NCBI GenBank assembly: GCA_030407005.1
Contig: JAUDYN010000010.1
Coordinates: 1,488,001 to 1,552,000 of the forward strand
DNA length: 64,000 nt
Direction: 5' to 3'
Source of the DNA: Desarmillaria ectypa
Lineage: Eukaryota; Basidiomycota; Agaricomycetes; Agaricales; Physalacriaceae
Both the position numbers and the translations under genes were made by a program. The notes beneath the pieces are model-generated. The model was not told the origin of the DNA. It did not search any database and saw nothing but the letters and a program-made list of their open reading frames with translations. Within the stretch, counting starts at the first letter, position 1. Each line of letters begins with the position of its first letter. This document shows positions 54,870-64,000 of this stretch, one piece after another.

Positions 54870-56700
54870 CGGGGCTCAACGCCCGAACGATCACAGGAAC
54901 TTGGGCCCCCTCCTGTTCTCTTCCTTTAACGATAGGCATCAGACTTAGGCCTGCTATGCCATTTCAAAGCTCCGCTCCAGAGCCGAGAAATTCAAATGAT
55001 TTGAGGAGCTTGACTAGGATGGCTTGGACTTGCAGCAACCTGTACTTCCATCTACAAAGTTTGCCCAAATATAAGTACACGCAGAAAAGCCAGAACCGTA
55101 CCCGATACGGCCAAGGACACTGTCAGCTGGCATGTTTGAACCAGATGAGAAACGAATATCTGTAACGAGAGATAGAAGGCTTACTAAAATCCAGCCTAAC
55201 ATCTGTTGTCAGTAGATACTATGACCCAGGATTCAGCCCGACTCACAAATCTGCGTGAAGGCCAACCGAGTCCTATCTTTCTCCACCTTGAGGAATCGTG
55301 TAAGCCTGCTTACTACTATGAGGCACTTACTTTCCATGGCGTACGCTTATGATGACACGCACGGACCGATTTCGATTCTGCTCGTATAAATAAATACTCA
55401 CTCGCTTTCCTAGATTCCCGATTTTCATTTTTTCCCCTCTTATTTCGTGTTTGGACATCTATGCTGCACTCTCAATAGTACTCGTCGTTCACAGTACTTG
55501 CCGTCCCTTAAGGTAGGGCTAATAATTCCCGGTCTTGTTCACATATTATTTAACATCGGGTCCTGAGAGGGTATTTATTCATTACGTTATTAACAGTTAA
55601 CAAACATTTTGTGAAATAATGTGAATAACATGGAAAAAACCGATATTCTAACGAGTTGGACGAGATCGATTGGAACGATATCTAAGCTGTTCTTGTCTCG
55701 TCCATCCCTCTCAAGTCCCTCGACATTGCTGACAAGTCTCGATGCTGTTGGTGACTCAACCAGTGCTGCGAATACCGCTGCAGCACTTACTTCCGAGGCT
55801 GATGTGGAAAGAACCTTCTTCAGATGGAGCATCGAGATTGATGTCTGGATCAAGTTCGAGCGTGTCTGGAGTATCCTCAATATTAACGTCGACTACTATA
55901 TCATCCTCGTAGTCGGAGTCAATCATATCCACCAGACGCACGGTTTCTGATGCTTCTTCTTCTGATCCTGAACTCGTGCTTTGCCTCGCCGGAGTCGCTC
56001 TCTTCTTGTTCAGATCATCTTGCATGGCGGAACTGGACGGTTGGTTGTACCTTTGATTTTCCACCTTCCTTCTGTTAAGATTCATTAATGAACGTGTACC
56101 CTCCAGCAGCTAAAACTTACCTGGTGGATGCCGTACCACTGTCCAGCCTGTATCATGTTGACGAGGGTGCTAACCTTCTGGTTGCTCCGCAGTGGGGAGT
56201 TGAACCAAGTGATTTTAGATCTGGTATGCTCATCTGACATGGAATTGATCAGTACGGAGAATATCTTGATGGCAAAAAACCGTAACCCAGATCAGACTTG
56301 CATAGGAAAAATCAGCGCGCAGAAAGGCTCCGAGCCGAGAGTGACGAGAAGGGAAGAAATTTTCGTGCCTTGCGGAGTGTAAACGTTTAAACAGCCGGCA
56401 TATCCCCGGCAAAGTGATTGATATTTATTCAGTTAATAAAATGTTAATAAATCGATGTTAATTAATATCCATTTTTTACTTTACCGTCCCTCGCGAGTTC
56501 GTGTTTTTTGTCCTTTGCGGGACAGGTTTCTAAATCGCTCGGGTTCCCATTCATCCGAGTTATTACCCCATACGCTAGGAAGTCTGCAGCAGCACTTTGA
56601 ACACCCCTGGCTGTGTTGAAGAGTAAAAAACCTACGTGCCTTATTGTACATATAAGCAGAAACCATTACCATTTGACCTTTTCCCACGGGGATCCAGTTC
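54870..56700 (-). pseudogene. Cytochrome P450 pseudogene split by unrelated sequence
   Basis: At 56480-56700 the minus strand gives WEKVKW / GKGQMVMVSAYMYNK, then LPSVWGNNSDEWEPERF, which are the P450 blocks before the heme loop. The C-terminal block (VKLLKSFEFLGSGAELWNG to QVPVIVRALSPER) appears at 54880-55050 on the same strand. About 1.3 kb of AT-rich unrelated DNA (55200-56470) lies between, including an open frame at 56085-55756 (-) with SSGSEEEASETVRLVDMIDS, and the heme loop is lost. Frames are broken. Confidence 0.6.
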
Positions 56701-57049
56701 CACGCTTCCCCTGGGCCTCTCCGAGTACGCTTTCCCCCAACGACATGACTACCTGCCTCTCCAGCTGTATTTTCAGGCCGAGGTTCTCCATTCTCTCTCT
56801 CTCTCTGCCGAACATCACCAATAATCGCGCAGATCCAGCACCGAAGTTCGACTCATCCGCCCCCAAAAGAACACCATATGCTTGTCGGCAGGATTATGTC
56901 CTTTTCACCGTTCCATCATTTGAATTCTGATACGTCCCCTGGCCACTACGTTCGCCGTTCGTGCTGAGCATACAACAAAGGAGCCTCAAATCCCGTATTC
57001 AGAGCCTGGTCTGCCAACACAGGCATCAAAATCAAACCAGCTCCTGCGA

Positions 57050-57460
57050 CTCATCTATCCTCTCAACTACTGCTAGTTCAATGAGCTCGAAGAATGCGGA
57101 TTCCATCCAAGACTTTTTAATCTGAGCTAGACAAACGCTTCTCTTCTGGTTCAGCAAAAAATGGATGATGGAGCCGTGGCGGTGTATGAGTGTGTAAATG
57201 AAACAATGGATGTCATAGAGAAAATCATGTGGAGGCATGAGAAGAAGTACGAGAAGTAGTTGGGATTTCTGTGCAGTCTCTCAGGAAGGTTAGAGAGTGA
57301 TATTTGGATGCGATTTTGAAGCCTTCACGGCTTTTGTATCTTATGGCTTGTCTCCCTGCCACCACGTCCATCTGATCCTTTCGCCTTCGTTTTCAATAGC
57401 AACTTGTCTTCCTTCGCACCATCGCGGTGCCTACCAATGACACCTGAAAAACATCAGGCT
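57050..57460 (+). pseudogene. Middle and C-terminal fragment of the 454-residue membrane/coiled-coil family
   Basis: KMDDGAVAVYECVNETMDVI and WRHEKKYEK match RRMDDGAEAMYEYVDEAVGV and RRHEKKCEK of the gene at 18824-20240. The frame then ends in a stop, but the bases continue to match through the SVESLRKV block, and a CACCACGTCCATCTG...CTTCGCACCATCG...GACACCTGAAAA stretch matches the later C-terminal coding part. It is on the plus strand, 37 kb from the full copy. Confidence 0.6.
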
Positions 57461-57479
57461 CAATGTTAATTTACGCATT

Positions 57480-57870
57480 CTTTACCTCGTGACACTCCCG
57501 CCGCCACCGACCAAACTATATAAAAGGAGTGTACTGTCTGCTTGATATCTTGCTATTTATTCATCGCATATCTGATTTATACTATTCTCTTCCTTTTCCG
57601 TGCATCTGCTCTTGGATTTCTTCACTCGAGGACGTGCGATTTGGTATTGGGTAGGGCCTGATAATAAAGAACAAATAATTTACAATGTTGCCCATACTCC
57701 TTCGTACATCTTGTTGACCGTTCGTCAGTATGCCTCAGCACTTCATAAGACGCCAAAAAACCGGCAAGAACCCAGACCCCTCCAGATGCTCCACAGTTGG
57801 CTCGTAGACATCCGGGACAATCCTCTGCAAGGTGGGTATTATGTTCAATGACCTGAATACTATAGATTAG
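57480..57870. other. Spacer with a TATA box and an unassigned short frame
   Basis: CTATATAAAAGGAG near 57517 is a good TATA box facing right. The frame after it (57600-57851, 83 codons) has no recognised motif. Confidence 0.35.
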
Positions 57871-57876
57871 CAAACA

Positions 57877-60611
57877 TTAGGGAAAAGAAATAATTGGCAA
57901 ATCTGGGTCCGAGGTACTACACTGGCGACCATCGACACCATCAACGCCATCTTCCCGCTCGATGAACATCTTCACGATATTGTCTCTGCACTTCCTTTTG
58001 GAAAGCATAGGCGGGGTCTCGTCTAAGAACCAGATGAAGGTGTCGATGCCAGGTTGCAACAGCAAGAGCTTAACCACTCCGATGTGGTTACCAAATATGG
58101 CTGCTGATAGCGCTGTGGGTCTGTCGGGAGGCAAGAAGTTCAATGGTTTCATGCGTTTGGACTTGAGAAGTATCTTGACAGTTCTCTTGTGACCATTCGA
58201 AGCCGCGGCAATGAGAGGTGTGCAGAAAGTAGGACGAACACTATCGGTGCCATTGATGGAATAATCATGGAGATATGTGACCTTGTCGGCCTGATTCACG
58301 TCTACGTCATCTCGCGACAGCAACAATTTCACCATGCCGATCTGCCCTGCATGTGCGGCAATACACAATGTATTTTCGTGCCGCAGATCAACCCTATCAA
58401 CCCCTTGGCGACCCAGTAGAACCTCCATGACATTGACCAAACCATAATGTGCGGCAAACCATGTAGGAGTGCGTGGTATTTCAGGTTCCGAGTCTGGAGG
58501 CTGTTCAAATGACAGAGCAATTTTTGCCCGAGCCGGTAGGAATGCAAGAACATCCTCTTCAACGGTGCCCCGCGCGCATTCCCTGGCGTGAATTGCCCAG
58601 TCACTCGATGAGTAGGCGAGGAAGGGATACTTTTCGGAGAGGTCAGGCTTCGACAGGGAAACGATGTCGGGCGAACGAAAGATGTCGAATGACATGTACG
58701 TCAGGCACATGGGCATGATAAATTGTTGAATACGAGGGAAATGTTTGTCTTGTTGGGAGAGATTGTACTCCAGGAAGGTGGGGTCTAGCAAATTATTCAA
58801 TGGAAAGAGAGGATCGAGATGGGGACTACTCACGTGCAAATCTAACATACCCTCGGCCGTCAACGACGACAAGCCCGATGCAAACGCTTGAGATAAAGTC
58901 AAAATCGAGGATTTTATAGCGGCTGAGCTTCTTCGTTCCTGGTCGCATGGCCAATGCATACTTGAGTTCCAAGACCGTCAGAGGCCGCTTGGCAAAAGCG
59001 ATCCAGCCAAATATTTCATAGGCGAGCTTCCTCTCTGGCTCGGCCCTTTCCAAAAAATGTGCGTATGTGCTTGCGATGGTTTGTGGCAGCTTATTAAGCT
59101 TCTCAACAAGGTCGTCACGATTTTTGCTATGGGCGAGTAAACTTATATGTACGTCTGCTAGGAAGAACCTACAGAAACAACTAAGTTAGTGACTGAAAGA
59201 AGAGTAATGGGATAGAAATCTTACATGCCCTGGGCCTTCTCCACGATCGTAGTAAGTATGTTCTGGCGCAGGTCATCGCAGTCCGTAACAAAAATATGGA
59301 GACGCTCGTTATCATGAAGCCTACTCATGACTAATTTCCGGATATCGCCGTCGTCTGCTCGAATACGCAGCTCTCCGTCTTGCTGAAACATCCGTCGGAT
59401 GGCTGGTTTGTCTCTTGAAGTGACGAGAAGACAAATTCTGCCCCCTAACGATTTCAAGGTAGAAATCAGCTCTTCTTGGTTGCCAACAAATTCATCGAGG
59501 GCATCAAAGACAATGTAGACGGTGTGGTATCCTTTCAGATGGATAGAAAGAACCTCCATGAATTCATCGAGGGAAGGATCCGTTTCGTCTTCGAGACTCT
59601 TCTGATACTTGGACTCGAGCGAGGAAGAGAGCCTGTTCTGGACATGAATCAACTATTTTATTAAGCTGCAAACTATGTTGGACACGGTCTTGGCTTCCGC
59701 ATTTTGATAGTCGCCAAAGACACGAAGAACAGGGATGTTTGCTTTGCCGAACCGTTTGTGCAAATGAGTGACAACAATGGACGCGAGGAATGACTTTCCG
59801 GTGCCGGCTTTGAAATTCATGAGTTTCTGCAAAGATGCCCGGATGACCTGAGACTCACGGTTGCCAGGACACCGCAAAGTAGAAGACTTCGCAGAACCAT
59901 CTACCCAGCTTGTAAACTGTGATGACTTAAGGAACCACTACCCAGCATCTCCAACGCATTGTTTCTGCTTAACCCGTTGAATGGAACTGTAGTTCAAAGG
60001 AGTGAGCCAAGCTGCTATCTCCTTGGCTTTTTCTTATTTGTGCATTAGTATACAATCCAATGGTGTATCTTGGAATGAACGTACCCTTTTGTATATTTAG
60101 AATACCATCAATTTTGCGCTCGACACCACTTAGCCTCTGCTGGATATTGAGAGACAATGCGCTGTATACCAAACTTAGTATCCAATGAGTCAAGCATAAG
60201 AGTCACTTACAGACGCTCGTGCTGGTCAATAATACGCATGATCAAGGACCCGATATCTTCAACCTTCCTCAGATTCTCCTTCACGCTCTCTTCAGCAAAT
60301 GTCTACTGGTACCTCGGCCCTACCTTTTTCCACCACGGTGATCCAATCTTCAGGCCTTTCTCAATTCCAAGAAGTAACCCAGTAAGCTCTCGGAAAGGAT
60401 CGTTCAATAATATCGTTAGCCATGGGTCGCCTGCAGTCGACAGCAGCGTGATTATTTTGAGGGTAGACAAGTGGGTCTCCATATGCCGTAGCTCCCTCAA
60501 GAGCTCACTGCATTCTTTAGGCGCCTCTTTTACATCCTTGAGATATTTGATGACAGTACGGGACTTTTAGATAAGGGCAGTAATGGACGCAATTTCTTGG
60601 GCTCCTGCCAT
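57877..60611 (-). pseudogene. NACHT-ankyrin (NLR-like) gene with three premature stops
   Basis: The minus strand begins MAGAQEIASITALI, then TAA at 60569-60567 as codon 15. Downstream the same frame continues: RELRHMETHLSTLKI, WWKKVGPRYQTFAEESVKEN, LNIQQRLSGVERKIDGILN, then GDAG-TAG-WFLKSSQF (stop at 59940-59938 where the family has Gln, as in GTGQWLL), WVDGSAKSSTLRCPGN, an intron, PGTGKSFLASIVVTHL (Walker A), SLIK-TAG-LIHVQN (stop at 59655-59653), YIVFDALDEF (Walker B-like), CLLVTSRDKP, AYEIFGWIAFAKRPLTVLEL, and five or so ankyrin repeats (WFAAHYGLVNVMEVLLGRQG, AHAGQIGMVKLLLSRDDVD, ASNGHKRTVKILLKSKRM) to 57877. Such STAND proteins act as immune or self/non-self sensors in fungi. The three stops should block a full protein, although the introns and ankyrin frame are well kept. 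Confidence 0.75.
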
Positions 60612-60909
60612 GGTTTTACTATTGGTTGACAGGAAAGAGTTTCAAGTCGCAAAGAGTCTTAGACTTTCCGCCCTTCATCATAGCCACCACGCAGATCGAC
60701 CAGAACTTTGGAAAGACTTATTTGTAGTGCTGGTGAGTGCTCCCCGCCCGTATTTAACAAATTCGTACGCGTCAAAGGCGACGTCGCCAGTAAACGACTT
60801 CTCCTAGGAGTCACTGGAACATTTGGGAAAGAATTCGTGCTTCTTGACGACCTTCTCAATGGAAATGGGCAGCTGGCATTGAATGACTATTTCAAAAGCT
60901 GCAGATGAA

Positions 60910-61380
60910 ATTAATCTCAACATGGGTTCAGTGCGATGAGGAGAGTGGAGATACCAAAGAGTCTTATAGCGGCTAAAGATATCGCTTGACGCTGGCTATA
61001 GTGCCGGAATCCATTCCGAAATTTAAACAGTCATGATGGATGTTTACAACGATGACTGTTTTCACTGCAGCGCTCTTCATTGACCTCCTCCCCACGCGAC
61101 GACTCTTCCCTTCTCATCCTACGGTTACAGGAACCTCTCTCTCCACCTGCATGATGGCGAATCTGGTCTACCTCCCAGGTCATCTCCATATTTACCTCTG
61201 CCCAATAGAGCATCCACATAGACTAGAATCCGACCATCGTTCAGCGAATTGAAGGTAACCTGGACGGATCCGCGTATTCAGTTGAGAAAAGCTTTCAATA
61301 GACAAGCATACAAGGTCGCCGTGGCTTGTCGAGCCGGTTTTACAGATTTTACAGATAAGTACTCGCAGGACTCGTGTAAG
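60910..61380. other. Stretch without a supportable gene
   Basis: Short frames only, between the NACHT-ankyrin gene and the ankyrin fragment. Confidence 0.4.
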
Positions 61381-61399
61381 TGTGAATGACATTGACATC

Positions 61400-61900
61400 G
61401 CCGAGGTCGTCAGCACCGTCGGCGTTGTCTCACGTGGCGGCTGTGCCTTGGACCGATCGCCCTTTCACGGCGAAAGCTCTGGTCCTTCTCTGGTAGCTCC
61501 AGCAAGGGCTGTGAAACCATGTCAATCTTTGCTGTCGACGTCTACCCGGCCTGTGTTCAACAACATCTCCATAATATGCTCGTGCCCGGTATCTGCAGCA
61601 TACCACAAAGTCATCTGCCACCGGGTTATAAACGAGGGTGCATCTAGATTGATATCTTCCCGCTCTAGAAACATCGATCTCGCCGTGACCTCTTCCCGCA
61701 AAAACTATAAGCGGAGATTCATAGTTCTCGTCCCACGTAGTAGCCTCGATCCCCGGCTGTGCAAGCGGGATCTTGACTACTCCTGAATGACCACCCCAGA
61801 CCGCCCGAAAATGCGCTGAAGCTCCATTTTCACAGACCGTATTCGACGAGCTGATGCGTTCGGACTCTAGAATTCATCGGACAACCTCTGCTAAGCGGCT
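61400..61900 (-). pseudogene. Ankyrin-repeat fragment
   Basis: The minus strand reads AVWGGHSGVVKIPLAQPGIE, ATTWDENYESPLIVFAGRG, DINLDAPSFITRWQMTLWYA, ADTGHEHIMEMLLNTGRVDV, then a stop after SKD and HGFTALAGATREG. These are ankyrin repeats in shifting frames, without the NACHT part. It is probably the tail of a second, lost NACHT-ankyrin gene. Confidence 0.55.
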
Positions 61901-62051
61901 ACCTTCGAGTCTCGGCTTTGGGGCCGGGAGGATATATGTGCTAGTGAATGATTTGAAATTTTCAATAAGATAGTTAAGAATACACGGACATAATGAACGT
62001 CATAGTAATTAGCAATAATATGTTCGATGACAGGCCACAGGATTTAGTTTA

Positions 62052-63791
62052 CTACAATCTTTGTGTGATGCGGTCCTCGATTATCTGTGCGACAGTTGGT
62101 CCATGGACCGGAATATAGTCTCCTTGAAATCCTTCGGGGTAGCCAATGCCAGGCACACTCGGGTGGGTGTAATAACTGGTATACAACACATCAGCATCAA
62201 GTCGAAGAGAATGAAATATGATTAGCACTAACGTATCATTCCAAACCACAACATGCGACATTCCGAGGGCTCGCGTCGTCCAGTGGTAATCGTGCGCAAA
62301 TCCTCCAGGATAGAAGATCTCAATCACCGTGGATACCTTCGTAGGAGGCATAAAAAGCAGATGCGTCAGTCCGTTCCCATGGACTCCAAGCAGGATTGTC
62401 GTCCGGGCAGCAGCATGCAACTGAGCATCCTTCGACATGCGCTCAGCCTGCATGACATTGAGTTCCCAGCCCTCGTCTTTCTTCCTCTCGACGAGCTCTT
62501 GCAGAGCTGTTACCAACGAATCGTGTGCCTCATCTGTAAGCCTTCTCCTCGGCGTGCCCTGCCGACTGATATACGTGATCACGACCTTATCTGGCATTGG
62601 GAGATCGCCTCCATCTTGCCTGACGACGTCCAGACCAGAGAACCTCAACACAGAGGCACGAACGGGCTCCCACCACCCTCCGACCTTGATCCCCATGAGC
62701 CTGGACTGCTCGCGCATGTACTGCCAGGCCTCAGAGGCAATACGCTGGGTTTGGCTCCCACACAGCATCCCACGATGAGCAGCGCTCCGATCAGTAAGGA
62801 GAACGAGCGGGAAATGCCATGCACGATCAACAAACAATCCTGAAGTAGCGGCTATTCGGTCCTCCCAATCCTGCTTATCTTCAACGGTAAGTGAGGGGAA
62901 CGCAGCACGCAAAATGTATGCGTTGAATCCAGAGTAGTCGCGCCATCCATTTCCGTCACTATGCGCGAATATCACACGGTCTAGTGCTGGCGGGGCAGGG
63001 TGGGTAAATTTCGCAGAGTAGGCATTAGCAGCAGAAACTTCCGAAAAGGCCCCGTGCCAGAAGGCTTGGACCCCGAAGAAGAGCTCAGCGACTAGGTGAT
63101 AATAGTGACCTAGAAATTGACTGGGTTCGTTGACCAAGAGCTGAAAAAAAAGACATGAAAAAAGGCAATGCACGCGGTTCGAGAGACATACTGTATTTCC
63201 TTCCACTGTCCATACGCGATTTTTCGTCCCTCCTCCCCAATATTGGTGAGCTTCTGAAGGAGTAATATAATTCATATGCTGTAAAGTCGGTTCGCGTAGC
63301 GCGCCATTTTCTGGCGTATCTTCTGCAGGCAGGCCAGAGCTAGTCATTAGACGGAACTCGGGGAACGAGCGATTCAAAGAGAGAAGGAATAGTGTGCCAT
63401 TAGACATGTACAGATTTCGGAAGAGCGTCCATCCCGGAGCATGATGGACGATGGAGGTATGTGGTAGATCGCTGTGGACCGTCTGCAATGGCATCGAAGA
63501 TTCTGGAGTCATCGTAGCAATCTCGCCGGGCTGTGTCGCCATCTGAACATCTGGCGATATATTCTCTCTCCAGATAGGATGCGGCGGCGGCTGGCCCTGA
63601 AAGCGTTCAAGGTGCGTATTGATAGTAATGATATTAGAGTCGGATAAATAGGGAGGATGAACGATAGTAAAGAGATGCATCAACGACGCTCCCAAAACCA
63701 ATAGAACGGAGTCCCTGAGAGAAAAGGCGGGTCGAAACAGCATGGTGGAGACGACCAGGGAGAAGAGGAGATCGACAAGGGAGTGGTTCAA
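62052..63791 (-). CDS. GT61 (DUF563) family glycosyltransferase, type II membrane protein
   Basis: The frame is open from MNHSLVDLLFSLVVSTMLF (63791) to 62052. The N-terminus has a membrane anchor (SVLLVLGASLMHLFTIV), a Golgi/ER type II layout. The catalytic region shows FLGHYYHLVAELFFGVQAFW, YISRQGTPRRRLTDEAHDSL, LHAAARTTILLGVHGNGLTH, LLFMPP and VIEIFYPGGF, which are the GT61 blocks (HGxGLTxLLFxP). Two stretches look like introns that leave the frame open: 63191-63141 (GTATGT to TTTCAG, 51 nt) and 62232-62176 (GTTAGT to ACCAG, 57 nt). Both are multiples of three without a stop, so the mature protein is probably 543 rather than 579 residues. Donor and acceptor sugars are unknown. Confidence 0.85.
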   Translation of the reverse strand: MNHSLVDLLFSLVVSTMLFRPAFSLRDSVLLVLGASLMHLFTIVHPPYLSDSNIITINTHLERFQGQPPPHPIWRENISPDVQMATQPGEIATMTPESSMPLQTVHSDLPHTSIVHHAPGWTLFRNLYMSNGTLFLLSLNRSFPEFRLMTSSGLPAEDTPENGALREPTLQHMNYITPSEAHQYWGGGTKNRVWTVEGNTVCLSNRVHCLFSCLFFQLLVNEPSQFLGHYYHLVAELFFGVQAFWHGAFSEVSAANAYSAKFTHPAPPALDRVIFAHSDGNGWRDYSGFNAYILRAAFPSLTVEDKQDWEDRIAATSGLFVDRAWHFPLVLLTDRSAAHRGMLCGSQTQRIASEAWQYMREQSRLMGIKVGGWWEPVRASVLRFSGLDVVRQDGGDLPMPDKVVITYISRQGTPRRRLTDEAHDSLVTALQELVERKKDEGWELNVMQAERMSKDAQLHAAARTTILLGVHGNGLTHLLFMPPTKVSTVIEIFYPGGFAHDYHWTTRALGMSHVVVWNDTLVLIIFHSLRLDADVLYTSYYTHPSVPGIGYPEGFQGDYIPVHGPTVAQIIEDRITQRL

Positions 63792-63799
63792 GTTTTGTA

Positions 63800-64000
63800 A
63801 CCACCGGACCGGGTTACCCGATCAGGTTTTTGCCTCAACCTCGCAGTGTTCACTGTTCACCAAGGTTCGGGGGTGTACGCATTATCTAAATACTCCAAGT
63901 GCCATCTTGAGCCAAAATAGCAGTTCGAACATCAACTCGCCGTTCTGAAGATGTTTGTGCGTTCTATAGCCGTCGAAGAAGCAAGAATGCGCTAAAGAAC
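63800..64000. other. Right edge, upstream of the GT61 gene
   Basis: Promoter side of the glycosyltransferase gene. No recognised element. Confidence 0.3.

Noticed and set aside
56795..56815. CT-repeat microsatellite
   Set aside because: Too short to be worth annotating. It lies within the P450 relic.
62253..62843. A 196-codon plus-strand frame
   Set aside because: It is antisense to the GT61 glycosyltransferase and has no family features.
1..64000. tRNA, rRNA genes or CRISPR arrays
   Set aside because: None were recognised on reading. CRISPR is not expected in a eukaryotic genome.

Overview
This window looks like genomic DNA of a mushroom-forming basidiomycete (Agaricomycetes). The evidence is many 50-80 nt GT-AG introns, a FunK1-type fungal protein kinase, a DUF6533 membrane protein, a fucolectin relic, a fungal NACHT-ankyrin gene, and above all a cluster of STE3-type pheromone receptors with tiny genes ending in CaaX boxes. 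That cluster marks the pheromone/receptor (B) mating-type locus. The species cannot be read from the sequence.

Layout. Positions 1-15 kb are an eroded flank. It holds an LTR retroelement (minus strand, running off the left edge) inserted into a decayed sirtuin gene, two broken copies of an aminoglycoside-phosphotransferase-like gene, one apparently complete DUF6533 gene (5.4-6.4 kb), several diverged duplicated segments, and a broken fucose-lectin gene (12.5-13.5 kb). Positions 15.4-18.6 kb hold a multi-exon FunK1 kinase. Positions 18.8-20.2 kb hold a 454-residue membrane/coiled-coil protein whose broken relatives recur at 8.7, 10.0 and 57.1 kb. Positions 20.3-23.9 kb are mostly decayed.

Positions 23.9-49.7 kb are the mating-type core. 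Six CaaX pheromone precursor genes lie at 24.0, 30.5, 37.6, 41.2, 44.5 and 47.7 kb. Receptor genes lie at 31.2-32.8 (-), 38.4-40.2 (-) and 45.0-46.6 (+), and a fourth, N-terminally decayed receptor lies at 48.2-49.7 kb (+). Nearly all of these genes have a TATA-like box and/or a GAACAATR motif upstream, which resembles an HMG-box (pheromone-response) site. Inside the core are a tandem trio of Cys-motif coiled-coil genes (26.1-29.8 kb, only the last one open), an LTR-like fragment ending in a 182-bp inverted repeat (33.3-34.5 kb), and a cytochrome P450 relic (42.1-43.9 kb).

Positions 52-64 kb are the right flank: a nearly intact P450 (52.4-54.6 kb), another P450 relic split by unrelated sequence, a NACHT-ankyrin gene with three premature stops at places where the family has or plausibly has Gln, an ankyrin fragment, and a complete GT61-type glycosyltransferase (62.1-63.8 kb).

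How it works together: secreted farnesylated pheromones from the small genes activate seven-helix receptors encoded by a compatible B haplotype. Receptors and pheromones are interleaved, so recombination inside the block would be harmful. Duplication, decay and transposon debris fit such a low-recombination region. All exon structures were read by eye.
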